64,000 nucleotides of DNA from CAIYOL01 sp964494805 (GTDB lineage: Bacteria; Planctomycetota; Phycisphaerae; Sedimentisphaerales; Anaerobacaceae), in assembly GCA_964494805.1 (NCBI GenBank), contig CAZBST010000003.1:124001-188000 (forward strand), written 5' to 3'. Every line of letters begins with the position of its first letter. The first letter of the stretch is position 1. Of this stretch, positions 40,773-50,069 are shown piece after piece. The position numbers and the translations under genes are program-made. The notes beneath the pieces were generated by a model. That model was not told the DNA's origin and searched no databases. It was given only the letters and a program-made list of their open reading frames with translations.

Positions 40773-42029
40773 ATGCCCGTTTTTCAATATGAAGCGCTGG
40801 ACTCACAAGGTGTAGGGATAAAAGATGAGATAGAAGCTCTGAGCCAAAAAGAGGCTATAAGCAAGATACGGAATATGGGCTATTTTCCCACGAAGGTTCG
40901 TGAGCATGGGGCCGGGAAAAAAGCTGCAGAAAAAGCCGTTAAAAAACCCAAATCGAGGCGTGGTGCCGGCGGAAAGGTTAAAGTCAAATTTGTAACCCAG
41001 TTTGCGAGACAGCTTTCTACGCTGCAGGATGCAGGACTGCCCATTTTGAGGTCTTTGCGTATCCTGCAGGAGCAGCAAAAATCGGGAACGTTCAAAAGAG
41101 TCATTGGTTATGTAGCAGATGACATCGAAGGCGGCTCAACGCTCTCGGAAGCTATGAGCAGATTTCCACGGTGTTTTGACCGGTTGTTTGTCAATATGGT
41201 GGCGGCCGGTGAGACCGGCGGTGTGCTCGACCTGATTTTGGCACGTATAGCTGATTTTATGGAGAAAGCCCAGAAACTTAAATCCCGGGTTAGAAGCGCT
41301 ATGGTTTATCCGCTTGTGGTTTTGACCGCGGCATTCGCTATTCTTTTGATGTTGATGTGGAAAGTGATACCCACGTTTACCGACGTATTGACTGAAATGA
41401 CGGAGGGTAAAGAGCTGCCAGCGTTGACGCAAGCGGTGTTCGGAGTAAGCAACTGGATCGCATACCACTGGGGCTGGGCTATTCTGATAGGAGTGCCGTT
41501 TGGAGTAATTTTTCTGCTCAGACTTATAAGAACAGTTCGTACCGGCAGACTTGTTCTGGATACCATTAAATTGAAACTGCCGGTGATGGGCAAACTTAGT
41601 GGTTACGTAGCTGTTACACGGTGGACAAGAACATTGGGGACGTTGATTGGTGCCGGTGTGCCGATTCTGGATGCCATTAACACTTCGCGGGAGACGGCGG
41701 GAAATGAGGTCTATGCCAACATGCTCGGTAAGGTTCACAATTCTATCAGACAGGGCGATACCTTCGCCAGTCCGTTACGCCAGTCCAAAACCGTTGACTT
41801 AATTGTCTCCAGTATGGTCTCTGTAGGTGAGGAAACAGGCGACCTGGATAAGATGCTTCTGAAAGTAGCCGACAACTACGATGAGCAGGTTGATGTGTTG
41901 GTTGGTTCGCTGATGTCATTGCTTGAGCCGATTATGATTATTTGCCTTGGCTCTATCGTTATGACTATCGTCTTATCGATATTTTTGCCGATGATAGAAA
42001 TTATTCAGAGCTTATCCGGAGGCGCCTAA
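40773..42029 (+). CDS. gspF: GspF/PilC inner-membrane platform protein
   Basis: 418 residues, strong AAAGGAGGTGA site. The N-terminal YEALDSQG start and a charged linker precede two T2SSF domains: FARQLSTLQDAGLPILRSLR with VNMVAAGETGGVLDLIL, and YVAVTRWTRTLGTLIGAGVPILDA with SSMVSVGEETGDLDKML. Three hydrophobic helices are seen, the last at the C-terminus (IMIICLGSIVMTIVLSIFLP). It is the membrane platform that couples the ATPase to pilin assembly. It lies between gspE and the first pseudopilin gene. Confidence 0.95.
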   Translation: MPVFQYEALDSQGVGIKDEIEALSQKEAISKIRNMGYFPTKVREHGAGKKAAEKAVKKPKSRRGAGGKVKVKFVTQFARQLSTLQDAGLPILRSLRILQEQQKSGTFKRVIGYVADDIEGGSTLSEAMSRFPRCFDRLFVNMVAAGETGGVLDLILARIADFMEKAQKLKSRVRSAMVYPLVVLTAAFAILLMLMWKVIPTFTDVLTEMTEGKELPALTQAVFGVSNWIAYHWGWAILIGVPFGVIFLLRLIRTVRTGRLVLDTIKLKLPVMGKLSGYVAVTRWTRTLGTLIGAGVPILDAINTSRETAGNEVYANMLGKVHNSIRQGDTFASPLRQSKTVDLIVSSMVSVGEETGDLDKMLLKVADNYDEQVDVLVGSLMSLLEPIMIICLGSIVMTIVLSIFLPMIEIIQSLSGGA

Positions 42030-42082
42030 TAAGAACCGAACTAATAGGTCAAGTATTTAATTGAGTAATAGAGGAGAATAAA

Positions 42083-42976
42083 ATGAAACCGATTACTAAA
42101 AAATTTGACAAAAAAATGGCGTTTACCATTATAGAGTTGCTGACCGTTATGAGTATCATTGTGATTCTCATAGGTTTGCTTGTGCCGTCTTTGAATATGG
42201 TCAAACGGTACGCAAAAGAAGTAAGACAAAGAGCCCAATTCCACAGCATCGATTCTGCGTTGGAGTTTTTCAGCAGCGACGGCGAGTATGGCCACTATCC
42301 GCCTTCAAACGCATGGGACGAAGTAGATGAGCATTACTGTGGAGCAATGAGGCTTTGTGAAGCTATGGTGGGCCAGGATTTGATGGGCTTTCACCCGTCG
42401 TCACGTTTCCGGGCTGATTGTACGGATGGGAGCGGTAATAAATTATACGACAATAATCCGCCAGGCTCTGCTCTTTCCCCGGACACTGCGACTAATTTAA
42501 GGGCCAGAAGAGGTCCGTATTTGCCGCTGGAAAATGCCAATGCCTATAGACTAGGGCAGTTGTATGAAACCGCAGGGAGCTTTTCTCTGGATTTATTTGT
42601 CCTGTGCGACGTGTATAACCGTGTTAAAAACCGGGATACCGGAAAAGGAGTTGGTATGCCCATACTTTACTACAAGGCCAATACATCAAACATAATACAC
42701 GACCCCTGTGGCACGCTTCCAGTAATAGGCGATGATAAGGATTATATTTACAATTATACGGACAACGATGAACTGGTCGCGTTGCCGCCGCCGTTTGATA
42801 CAGCACACCCACACCCGCTTTATAGTCCTGCGAGGACATTCTATGAGATAACAAAGGAGGACAAGATTAGCATAACGACCGGCTGGCCGCATAAGGCGGA
42901 TTCTTATATCCTGATTTCTGCGGGTTTTGACGGTAAATACGGCACAAATGACGATATATTTAATTTTGAAAAATAG
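42083..42976 (+). CDS. GspG-type pseudopilin with long insert (1)
   Basis: 297 residues, GAGGAG site. Prepilin signal MAFTIIELLTVMSIIVILIG (Ala at -1). The protein is about twice the length of classical GspG. It shares with the next gene the blocks PPSNAWDEVDEHYCGA, DLMGFHPSS, GPYLPLENANAYRLG, ILYYKANTSNII, and a C-terminal SAGFDGKYGTNDDIFNF. The last resembles the calcium-binding loop of GspG-type major pseudopilins. Probably a main fibre subunit of the pseudopilus or pilus. The Cys pairs (HYCGAM, RLCEAM, VLCDV) might form disulfides. Confidence 0.85.
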   Translation: MKPITKKFDKKMAFTIIELLTVMSIIVILIGLLVPSLNMVKRYAKEVRQRAQFHSIDSALEFFSSDGEYGHYPPSNAWDEVDEHYCGAMRLCEAMVGQDLMGFHPSSRFRADCTDGSGNKLYDNNPPGSALSPDTATNLRARRGPYLPLENANAYRLGQLYETAGSFSLDLFVLCDVYNRVKNRDTGKGVGMPILYYKANTSNIIHDPCGTLPVIGDDKDYIYNYTDNDELVALPPPFDTAHPHPLYSPARTFYEITKEDKISITTGWPHKADSYILISAGFDGKYGTNDDIFNFEK

Positions 42977-43018
42977 TTGGCCGGTAACTGGTGCAGGGAT
43001 TTATAGGAGTGAATAGCT

Positions 43019-43942
43019 GTGAAAGGTAAAAAGTCAGCTTTTACGTTGGTGGAGTTATTAACGGTCCTGGGGATAATCGCCATAGTGGTTGCACTGCTTA
43101 TTCCTGCCCTGACTACGGTGCGCAAAATTGCAAAAGAAACACAGCAGAAAGCCCAGCTTACCACCATCGAGATGGGCCTGACTGCTTTCAGAAACGATGA
43201 CGGTGATTATCCGCCATCAAACTGGAACAACCCGCCGGGTGATTACTGTGGTGCGCAAAAGCTCACTGAGGCCCTTGTTGGCTGGGACCTGATGGGATTT
43301 CACCCAAACTCGGCCTGGAGGGCAGATGGTAAAGATAAAGATGGTGGAGATACGGCGTATACAGGAGCTACAACAGGCTCGCAAGCAGATAGAGAGCGGA
43401 ATCTAAAAGAAAGAAAAGGACCTTATCTGGAGGTGGCAACTTCTAATGTATTCCGACTCGGTAACTCATCGGCGGGTGCAGAGGACGGGTTATTTGATGA
43501 TACTGGTGGTGTACTTGACAGAGATAGGTATGTGCTTTGTGATGTATTTGCCGTAAGGAGAATAAACATCAGTTCGGGAAGTACCGTCAAGGCAGGAACT
43601 CCGATTCTTTATTACAAAGCAAATACCTCCAGCAGGATATTTGACCCCAATGCTTCCCCTCTCCCCGAGGACAACGAGAAGAATATTTACAACGCTTACG
43701 ACAATTTTCCGCTTATTATCTTGGGGAGCGTAACGGTTGATGGAAGCCATGGTGAACCCCATCCGCTTGGTGATGCCCTTAAGAACTTGTATAAATTCGA
43801 CTACGGCGAAGACAATGTCTATGGCATCAGGGACAGCAAGATAACAGCGAGACCCTGGCCTCACAGGCCTGATTCATACATATTAATCTCGGCGGGGGCA
43901 GATGGATTATACGGGACAAGCGACGACATTCACAACTTTTAA
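43019..43942 (+). CDS. GspG-type pseudopilin with long insert (2)
   Basis: 307 residues from a GTG start with AGGAG upstream. Prepilin signal SAFTLVELLTVLGIIAIVVA (Ala at -1). Paralogue of the preceding gene: PPSNWNNPPGDYCGAQKL, GWDLMGFHPNSAWRAD, KERKGPYLEV, ILYYKANTSSRIFDP, WPHRPDSYILISAGADG and the calcium-loop-like YGTSDDIHNF end. The common long insert between the N-terminal helix and the C-terminal loop defines a family distinct from short GspG. The pair may form a heteropolymer or alternate as the main subunit. Confidence 0.85.
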   Translation: MKGKKSAFTLVELLTVLGIIAIVVALLIPALTTVRKIAKETQQKAQLTTIEMGLTAFRNDDGDYPPSNWNNPPGDYCGAQKLTEALVGWDLMGFHPNSAWRADGKDKDGGDTAYTGATTGSQADRERNLKERKGPYLEVATSNVFRLGNSSAGAEDGLFDDTGGVLDRDRYVLCDVFAVRRINISSGSTVKAGTPILYYKANTSSRIFDPNASPLPEDNEKNIYNAYDNFPLIILGSVTVDGSHGEPHPLGDALKNLYKFDYGEDNVYGIRDSKITARPWPHRPDSYILISAGADGLYGTSDDIHNF

Positions 43943-44003
43943 AACGGCGTGAGCTGTCCTTGCGGCTATCCCGTCCCCTCGCACGGTTGAACGGGCAAAG
44001 ACT

Positions 44004-44654
44004 ATGAAAAGAAAACAAAACAAAACCGGCGTTACGCTTGTCGAGATGCTGGTTGTCTTGGCGATAATTGCGATACTGGTCACAATGGTAATCGGCATTG
44101 CTACCCGCATTGACGTTCAGGGTAAGGAACAGCTTGCAAAAGATACCATTGCATTGCTCGCTGCTGCCCTCGGGCAATTCGGCGATTACGGGTATACCTA
44201 CAGCGCCCCGTCTGATGCTAACTTAAAGTTCCCGCTGGACTGTAACAATTTTTCGGACACCGACCTTGAAAACGAATTGGGAGCCGCACTGGGTGTAACT
44301 GTCTCGATTAGCGGCGGGACTCACGATGCCAACTATTCCGGTAGTGAAGCAATGTATTTCTTTCTGAGCAGGGTCCCTGAAAGCCGAGAAACGCTGGATA
44401 AAATCGATAAGAAACTGGTAACTAATCTGGATATCGGTGGAAGCCCTATGGAAATTACTGTCGGCGGCCAATTATATCCGCTGTTTAGAGTAATCGACCC
44501 CTGGGGCGAAACGCTGCGATACAGCTATTACGATAACGGCAGTGAAGGCTCCACGAGCGAGCCGCCGGTTACTTTACCGAGGACTTTTCCTGTGATTACC
44601 TCATCTGGGCCGGACAAGGAATTCGGTTCTGCTGATGATATAGGAAGTAGATAA
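44004..44654 (+). CDS. Pseudopilin, GspG-related, third of the cluster
   Basis: 216 residues. Prepilin signal KTGVTLVEMLVVLAIIAILV (Gly at -1, Val at +1, Glu+5). The C-terminus SSGPDKEFGSADDIGSR again resembles the GspG calcium loop. The middle contains FFLSRVPESRETLDKI and YPLFRVIDPWGETLRYSYYD, a segment common in planctomycetal prepilin-like proteins. It sits between two large GspG-like genes and a GspH-like gene, so it is probably another shaft or minor subunit. Confidence 0.8.
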   Translation: MKRKQNKTGVTLVEMLVVLAIIAILVTMVIGIATRIDVQGKEQLAKDTIALLAAALGQFGDYGYTYSAPSDANLKFPLDCNNFSDTDLENELGAALGVTVSISGGTHDANYSGSEAMYFFLSRVPESRETLDKIDKKLVTNLDIGGSPMEITVGGQLYPLFRVIDPWGETLRYSYYDNGSEGSTSEPPVTLPRTFPVITSSGPDKEFGSADDIGSR

Positions 44655-44723
44655 TAGGCCACAAAGACACGAAGTCACAAAAATTAAAGATTAACCTTGG
44701 TGTCTTTGAGCCTTAGTGGCATA
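44655..44723. repeat. Interspersed inverted repeat inside the pilin operon
   Basis: GGCCACAAAGACACGAAG (44657-44674) is partly complementary to CTTTGAGCCTTAGTGGC (44705-44721) and GGTGTCTTTG, forming a large hairpin between two pilin genes. It belongs to the CACNAAG repeat class seen at 3508 and 53037. Confidence 0.5.
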
Positions 44724-44726
44724 AAG

Positions 44727-45515
44727 ATGAAGACAAAACCAAGACAATTTGGTTTTACGCTGACAGAGATGGTGGTTGTCGTCTCGATTATAGCGGTGTT
44801 TGCTGTTTTGGGGGTGCCCGCCATCCGCGCATTTATCCGCTCGATCGAATCCGAGGGCGGCACAAAGGCTGTGATAAGCGCGGCCCTTTCTTCAGGCCGC
44901 GCCATCGCCGCTAAAGAACAGCGCTACGCCGGCATACGGTTCCAGAATAAATATCAGCCCGACGGCAAGGGTTGCCAGTATATGATTTTCATAGTATATG
45001 AGGAACCGAGCAAGATGGGTAATCTTACAATTGGCTTTCGAGCAGTCGAAGGCATCGAACCGATAAAATTGCCTGATTCGGTTGGCGTGATGGATTTGAG
45101 GCTGGGCTCAACCGACCAGATTGTTGATGGCGATGGTAGAGTTAATGAAAGTTGGGAGGTCGCTGATACAACTACTTTTTCAATAATTTTTTCACCATCC
45201 GGCAAATTGGTAATACACGATGTGCGAGTGAGGAATAGAGACGGAAAAACAGAAGGGACAGAAACTGCGACTGTGAGTAAAGATGATATTTTTAATACAA
45301 AAACCAAGGTGGAAAGTGGAATCGGAATGTTTGTTCAGGATGATTATCCCAGCGATGGTTTTTATAAAGAACGGAGCAGAAACAGTTTTATCATTTATGA
45401 TAAGAAAATATTTGAAAAGCTGAACCCGAGCAGTAGATATAGTGATTATCTGGAGGATTTGGCTTCGCAAGAGATTTACATAAACCCATACACAGGGACA
45501 ATGATAAACAAGTAA
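44727..45515 (+). CDS. gspH: GspH-like minor pseudopilin
   Basis: 262 residues from ATG 44727 (an upstream in-frame start lies inside the repeat). Prepilin signal FGFTLTEMVVVVSIIAVFAV (Gly at -1; Thr then Glu+5). The SIESEGGTKAVISAALSSGR and AAKEQRYAGIRF segments match the GspH/FimT layout. The C-terminal part DYLEDLASQEIYINPYTGTM is unassigned. Position after G-type and before I/J/K-type genes supports GspH, a minor tip subunit that primes fibre assembly. Confidence 0.75.
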   Translation: MKTKPRQFGFTLTEMVVVVSIIAVFAVLGVPAIRAFIRSIESEGGTKAVISAALSSGRAIAAKEQRYAGIRFQNKYQPDGKGCQYMIFIVYEEPSKMGNLTIGFRAVEGIEPIKLPDSVGVMDLRLGSTDQIVDGDGRVNESWEVADTTTFSIIFSPSGKLVIHDVRVRNRDGKTEGTETATVSKDDIFNTKTKVESGIGMFVQDDYPSDGFYKERSRNSFIIYDKKIFEKLNPSSRYSDYLEDLASQEIYINPYTGTMINK

Positions 45516-45545
45516 AGTAGCTCATCGTTCGTAGATAAGGATGTG

Positions 45546-46343
45546 ATGAACAATAAACAAAAACATCACGGTTTTTCTCTTACTGAGGTGCTGATAGCTG
45601 TAGGGATACTGGCTGTCGGAATGGTTTTTATAGCCGGCGTGTTCCCCGCAGGCATCTATCTTACGACAATTGCTACTGAACGGACCGTCGCAGCGGTGGC
45701 GGCCGATGAGGCCTTTGCAAAAATAAGAATCTATGCCGTAGGCGACCTCAGCATTACAACTGATGATGTTAAACTCGCTAAGCTGACACAAAACAATATG
45801 ATGAATTTTAATGACCCTTGTGTATTTCCTGCAACGCTGGGTATTAACCCTAATGAATTTACATATCCTTCGGCCGATACGAACGACTTGAAACAATATT
45901 TCTGGTCGGCCCTGTGCAGGCGGACAGCGCCTAACCCGAATCGCCTCGTGCAGATAACTGTCTTCGTGAGCAGAAAAATAAGCCCGAGTCTAAGGTATCT
46001 TGCTCCGCCGGATGGTAGTGGTGGTACGGTCGACTGGCCGATGCCGATTAAAGTCGGTGTGTCCGGGACTACTGGCAGTAATAAGCTTCAAATAACCGGC
46101 GGGAGAACATATATCAACGATGGATATACGATTGTCGATGATGCAACCGGCCGGATATATCGTGTTCTGGAGCGTTATAAAAACCCTGATGATACGATTT
46201 TGCTTGACGGATGGTGGGGGGGAGGAGCCTCGGGTTCGGTTTGGGTGGTTCCGCCGCCGGTTATTTGGAATCCACCAAATCCGCCGGTTACTCACGGCAG
46301 ATATCCTTGTATAGCAGTGTATCAGAAGATGATTAGGTTTTGA
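45546..46343 (+). CDS. gspI: GspI/PilV-like minor pseudopilin
   Basis: 265 residues from ATG 45546 (a GTG precedes it by one codon). Prepilin signal HGFSLTEVLIAVGILAVGMV (Gly at -1, Glu+5). The VLIAVGILAVGM helix is typical of GspI/PilV proteins. The C-terminal region has a VSRKISPSLRYLAPPDG stretch and a GGGASGSVWVVPPP segment without known motif. Longer than classical GspI (about 120 residues). It fills the I position in the G-H-I-J-K order. Confidence 0.75.
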   Translation: MNNKQKHHGFSLTEVLIAVGILAVGMVFIAGVFPAGIYLTTIATERTVAAVAADEAFAKIRIYAVGDLSITTDDVKLAKLTQNNMMNFNDPCVFPATLGINPNEFTYPSADTNDLKQYFWSALCRRTAPNPNRLVQITVFVSRKISPSLRYLAPPDGSGGTVDWPMPIKVGVSGTTGSNKLQITGGRTYINDGYTIVDDATGRIYRVLERYKNPDDTILLDGWWGGGASGSVWVVPPPVIWNPPNPPVTHGRYPCIAVYQKMIRF

Positions 46344-46361
46344 ACCACGGATTACACGGAA

Positions 46362-47390
46362 ATGAAAAAGGCCTTTACTCTAATTGAACTTGTAGTCGCT
46401 GTTGCGCTTCTTGCTATAATATTTTTGTTTGCAGGCGTGATTTTCAAGGTCAGTATAAATTCTTATCGAACTTCCGTCGCAAATGCGGAGATTATACAGA
46501 AGCTGCGGGCTATTACCGACCAATTGAACTCCGACTTCGAAGGTATCCGCACGGACGCCCCGCTTTTAATATGGTTTTATGAAGATAACAACCCGACTGA
46601 TCCAAATCGGTACGACCAGATTATGTTCTTCGCCGACGGCGATTTTCAGTCAACTCAGTTGTACGATTATGGCAAAGCCCCAGTCGTTCCAAGTGTGCCG
46701 CCGATTACCGGTCCTGAATATCCTATAATAGGCAATGTTGCCAGAATTTTTTACGGCCAGGCTCAGCCTGATGCCAACTTGCTGGCCAGACGTCAGCACA
46801 TATTAACTGCCGACCTTAACCTTGACCAATGGCCCCTTGCTAATTTGTCGGATTTCAATGATGTTCCCGATGAAAACAAAAAAAACGAACGTTATGAGCA
46901 TGACAGCAATTCATTGACCAAGTGGAAAATAATACAAGGCAGTGACTACGATACCCAAATAATACCTGCCTGTTTTAACTTTCGGCCTTATATTGATATG
47001 GGTGAGCCGAACACCTTTCATAAACTGATGTGCGAAGGTGTCGGCAGTTTCGCAATTCAGTGGGCATACTGGGATTCCGTCGATGGGAAGTTTTACTGGT
47101 ATCCGAGCAATGACCCAGACGGTGATACATCAACTTCTGACTCACATTTCTCTCTGATCTGTCCGGTCTGCGACAAAAGGTTCGGCGTTTACTTTAATGT
47201 CCCGGCTCCACAAATTAGTACTTTACATTGGTTTCCTGTCGATGATGCCCAAGTCCAATATAGGTCCAGCAGTAATTTCCCTGCTGGATTTTATCCCAAA
47301 GCCCTTAAGTTCACTTTTACATTATACGATTCCAAGGGTGTTTTTAAAGCGGGCAGAAAATTTACGCATATTGTTTATTTGGGAGAATAA
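46362..47390 (+). CDS. gspJ: GspJ/PilW-like minor pseudopilin
   Basis: 342 residues. Prepilin signal KKAFTLIELVVAVALLAIIF (Ala at -1, Glu+5). The segment IIQKLRAITDQLNSDFEG resembles the post-helix region of GspJ/PilW, and the end of the protein (FYPKALKFTFTLYDSKGVFK, FTHIVYLGE) matches the C-terminal strand region. Two Cys-x2-Cys-type contexts (SLICPVCDKRFGVYF) suggest a metal site or a disulfide, unusual for GspJ. It fills the J position. Confidence 0.75.
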   Translation: MKKAFTLIELVVAVALLAIIFLFAGVIFKVSINSYRTSVANAEIIQKLRAITDQLNSDFEGIRTDAPLLIWFYEDNNPTDPNRYDQIMFFADGDFQSTQLYDYGKAPVVPSVPPITGPEYPIIGNVARIFYGQAQPDANLLARRQHILTADLNLDQWPLANLSDFNDVPDENKKNERYEHDSNSLTKWKIIQGSDYDTQIIPACFNFRPYIDMGEPNTFHKLMCEGVGSFAIQWAYWDSVDGKFYWYPSNDPDGDTSTSDSHFSLICPVCDKRFGVYFNVPAPQISTLHWFPVDDAQVQYRSSSNFPAGFYPKALKFTFTLYDSKGVFKAGRKFTHIVYLGE

Positions 47391-47437
47391 GGTAGTTCGT
47401 AGTTCATTGTTCGTAATCCATAGATGAGGGAACGAAA

Positions 47438-50002
47438 ATGAAAACAGTAAAGACAAAACCACTAAAATCTGCATCGGCCCTTATCATCGCTGTGATTTTA
47501 ACTAGTCTCCTGGCTATCATCGGCGTGATGTTCGTTATGGTTGCAAGAGTGGACAAAATGGCAACATCATCCATATCAGCAAACAAAGAACTTAATTTCG
47601 CAGTCGAAGCCGTCGTTGCGAAAGTATCGCAGGAATTGGTTTTAGACGTTCCACGCTCTGATTCTAATGGCATCGAGCTGTCGGAATACTATGACTATCC
47701 CGGCAACGGGGACAAATGGCTGGCAAGCCTTGAACCATACGATGCGGACCCTAATCCATTAGTTCTTGACCTTCGCTGGCGGCGGATAAGCGATATCTAT
47801 GGCAGGTTGGATGCGAATAATCTGCAGGCGGAAATCATTGCCGATTACCAGCCGAGTATCGCTGAAGATGTTAATGCCGATGCCGATGGTGACGGCGTGG
47901 CAGATTCAAAATGGGTTGAGCTCGAAGATATGAACTCTAACAAAGGCAAACCAATTTACGCAGCCGTCAGAGTCGTTGACAATGGCGCAATGGTAAATGT
48001 AAATACAGTTTTTGCCAATCCTGGCGGGCCTGATGAGCGTAAGGGAGATATGCTGACAGATATCTATATTGATGGAGTCATAAAGAAACCGGGGGGCGAC
48101 CTGATTACGACATTTCTCGATAACCGAAGTAATGCTTCAAATGCAAGCACGTATTATACCGAAGCTGCCAGACGCATTGAAAATCCTGATACGACGACAA
48201 ATTACTATAAATTTTATGATATTAGTGAAGAGTTGAGCTTACGGAACAGATTTATATTAGTTCCGGGACAGGCAAAATATACGCAGCCGTGGTTGTCCTC
48301 GATGACGCGTTTGGAATCTTATGGACCTCCACAATGTTTGGCAACAACGCTCCGGGAAACGACTTATGGTAACTCTTTTGCACCCTATACAAGTTCAGAT
48401 TTTGGCGCTTGGAAACAACGCTTAGACCCATTTGACGTAGGTAAAGACCCCAACAAAAACAACTATGATTTTCGGCATTTGCTTACCACCTGCAATATGG
48501 ACCGGATTATCACACCTGATTGTAGCAAGATGACTAATATAAATGATGCTGATGTTAATGAGTTAAACAGCAGCATTCGCAGAGGTCTTCTTGATACTAA
48601 TTATCCAGATGTAAATGGAGTAGCGGCGCAAATAACTGTTAATCTGCTCGATTTTCGTGATAGTGATTCAGATGTTTACTTCTTTACCCCTGACGTGAAC
48701 GGTCCTACCTATTACGGCTTTGAGCGGCCGTGTGTTTATATATCTGAGCTGGCCTGCAGATTCAGGGAACTTATAGAACCCGGACCTATCCCGGCTACTT
48801 ATCATAAATCTTATGCGATAGAGCTTTATAAGCCTTATTATCCCGACGATGATTATCCCGAGCCAAATCAATGGCGGCTCAATATTCAAGACTATGGGAC
48901 GGTTGATGTCGACTGGTCAGGTACAAAATACTTTCACGTAATATTATTTGAAGACCCGTGTGCGTCACTGGCTCCTGTGAATTTTGATTCGAGCCGCGAC
49001 CCGAATTTTCCTTCTCGTCCCTATGTTACAGAAATCCCCACTGTGTATACTGATATAGTTTTTGCGTCCGGGAAGACCGTATCACTCGAACGCCTTACCG
49101 GCGCCGGCTGGATTCCAGTGGATTCCGTATATGAGCCTAACTGGCTGGTTCCTGACGTTGATGCAATTAATAGTCTTCAGAGGGATATTACGCAGCATAA
49201 GTGCATAAGGCGTTTGTGGGATTCTGCCGCGAGTTCTCCGACTCTGGGTACCTACAACAGTTATTTTAGCAGCGACCCGAATGTGATTCAGGCCCATCCT
49301 GAAAATAAACCTTTTACAAACGTCGGCGAGATAGGAATGCTCTTCCGAAAAAGCGCCTATTCACAAGGTCCAAATCCAATTGACACTAACGATACTGAGG
49401 CTACTGCGAGAATTAATTTAGCAGACCCCAATTTACAGCAGCTCTTCGAATATCTGACTGTCTTCGACCCGAACAGCGACACAATTGATAACGATGGAGA
49501 TGGTTTAATAGATGCTCTTGATACGAACACACCGGAGTATAAAGTTGCTGGCCGAATCAATATCAATACCGCACCATGGTATGTCTTGGCGCAATTGCCG
49601 TGGATGAAGCCCGACATTGTGCAAGCTATAGTTTCTTATAGAGATACACCGGTAGTAAATGGTTTTAAAAGTATCGGTGAGTTGATGCAGGTTAATAAAA
49701 TGGGCTACTATGCCAACGATGTCAACGAAAAGGGCGATTTAACCGGTTTTCCGGATTTAACGCCGGGTGGTTCTACTGGTGATGGTGCACCGGACGACTT
49801 TGAAGAACGGGATGTGATTTTTGCTCGTATAAGTAATCTTGTTACTGTGCGAAGCGACGTCTTTACTGCCTATATCCTTGTTCGAATCGGCAAGGATGGC
49901 CCTCAGAAAAGGGTTATGGCCATACTCGATAGAAGTAATGTTTATTCGCCGACTGATAAAGTAAGAGTCATTGCCCTGCATCCGGTTCCTGACCCGAGGT
50001 AA
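47438..50002 (+). CDS. gspK: GspK-like minor pseudopilin, oversized
   Basis: 854 residues, against about 320 for classical GspK. The N-terminus KPLKSASALIIAVILTSLLA is a degenerate prepilin-like signal without the usual Glu+5, as is known for GspK. Helix-hairpin-helix-like segments characteristic of GspK follow: GRININTAPWYVLAQLPWM then IVSYRDTPVVNGFKSIGELM. Several EF-hand-like Asp-rich stretches (NADADGDGVADSKW, DNDGDGLIDALDTN) suggest calcium binding. The last gene of the run; GspK normally caps the pseudopilus tip and primes assembly with GspI/J. Confidence 0.82.
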   Translation: MKTVKTKPLKSASALIIAVILTSLLAIIGVMFVMVARVDKMATSSISANKELNFAVEAVVAKVSQELVLDVPRSDSNGIELSEYYDYPGNGDKWLASLEPYDADPNPLVLDLRWRRISDIYGRLDANNLQAEIIADYQPSIAEDVNADADGDGVADSKWVELEDMNSNKGKPIYAAVRVVDNGAMVNVNTVFANPGGPDERKGDMLTDIYIDGVIKKPGGDLITTFLDNRSNASNASTYYTEAARRIENPDTTTNYYKFYDISEELSLRNRFILVPGQAKYTQPWLSSMTRLESYGPPQCLATTLRETTYGNSFAPYTSSDFGAWKQRLDPFDVGKDPNKNNYDFRHLLTTCNMDRIITPDCSKMTNINDADVNELNSSIRRGLLDTNYPDVNGVAAQITVNLLDFRDSDSDVYFFTPDVNGPTYYGFERPCVYISELACRFRELIEPGPIPATYHKSYAIELYKPYYPDDDYPEPNQWRLNIQDYGTVDVDWSGTKYFHVILFEDPCASLAPVNFDSSRDPNFPSRPYVTEIPTVYTDIVFASGKTVSLERLTGAGWIPVDSVYEPNWLVPDVDAINSLQRDITQHKCIRRLWDSAASSPTLGTYNSYFSSDPNVIQAHPENKPFTNVGEIGMLFRKSAYSQGPNPIDTNDTEATARINLADPNLQQLFEYLTVFDPNSDTIDNDGDGLIDALDTNTPEYKVAGRININTAPWYVLAQLPWMKPDIVQAIVSYRDTPVVNGFKSIGELMQVNKMGYYANDVNEKGDLTGFPDLTPGGSTGDGAPDDFEERDVIFARISNLVTVRSDVFTAYILVRIGKDGPQKRVMAILDRSNVYSPTDKVRVIALHPVPDPR

Positions 50003-50069
50003 GCCCTTATGTGGCCAAGGTTTAAAGGGCTATCCCGTATGCTATAAGGCATCCGTTAAGGTTTTTTTC

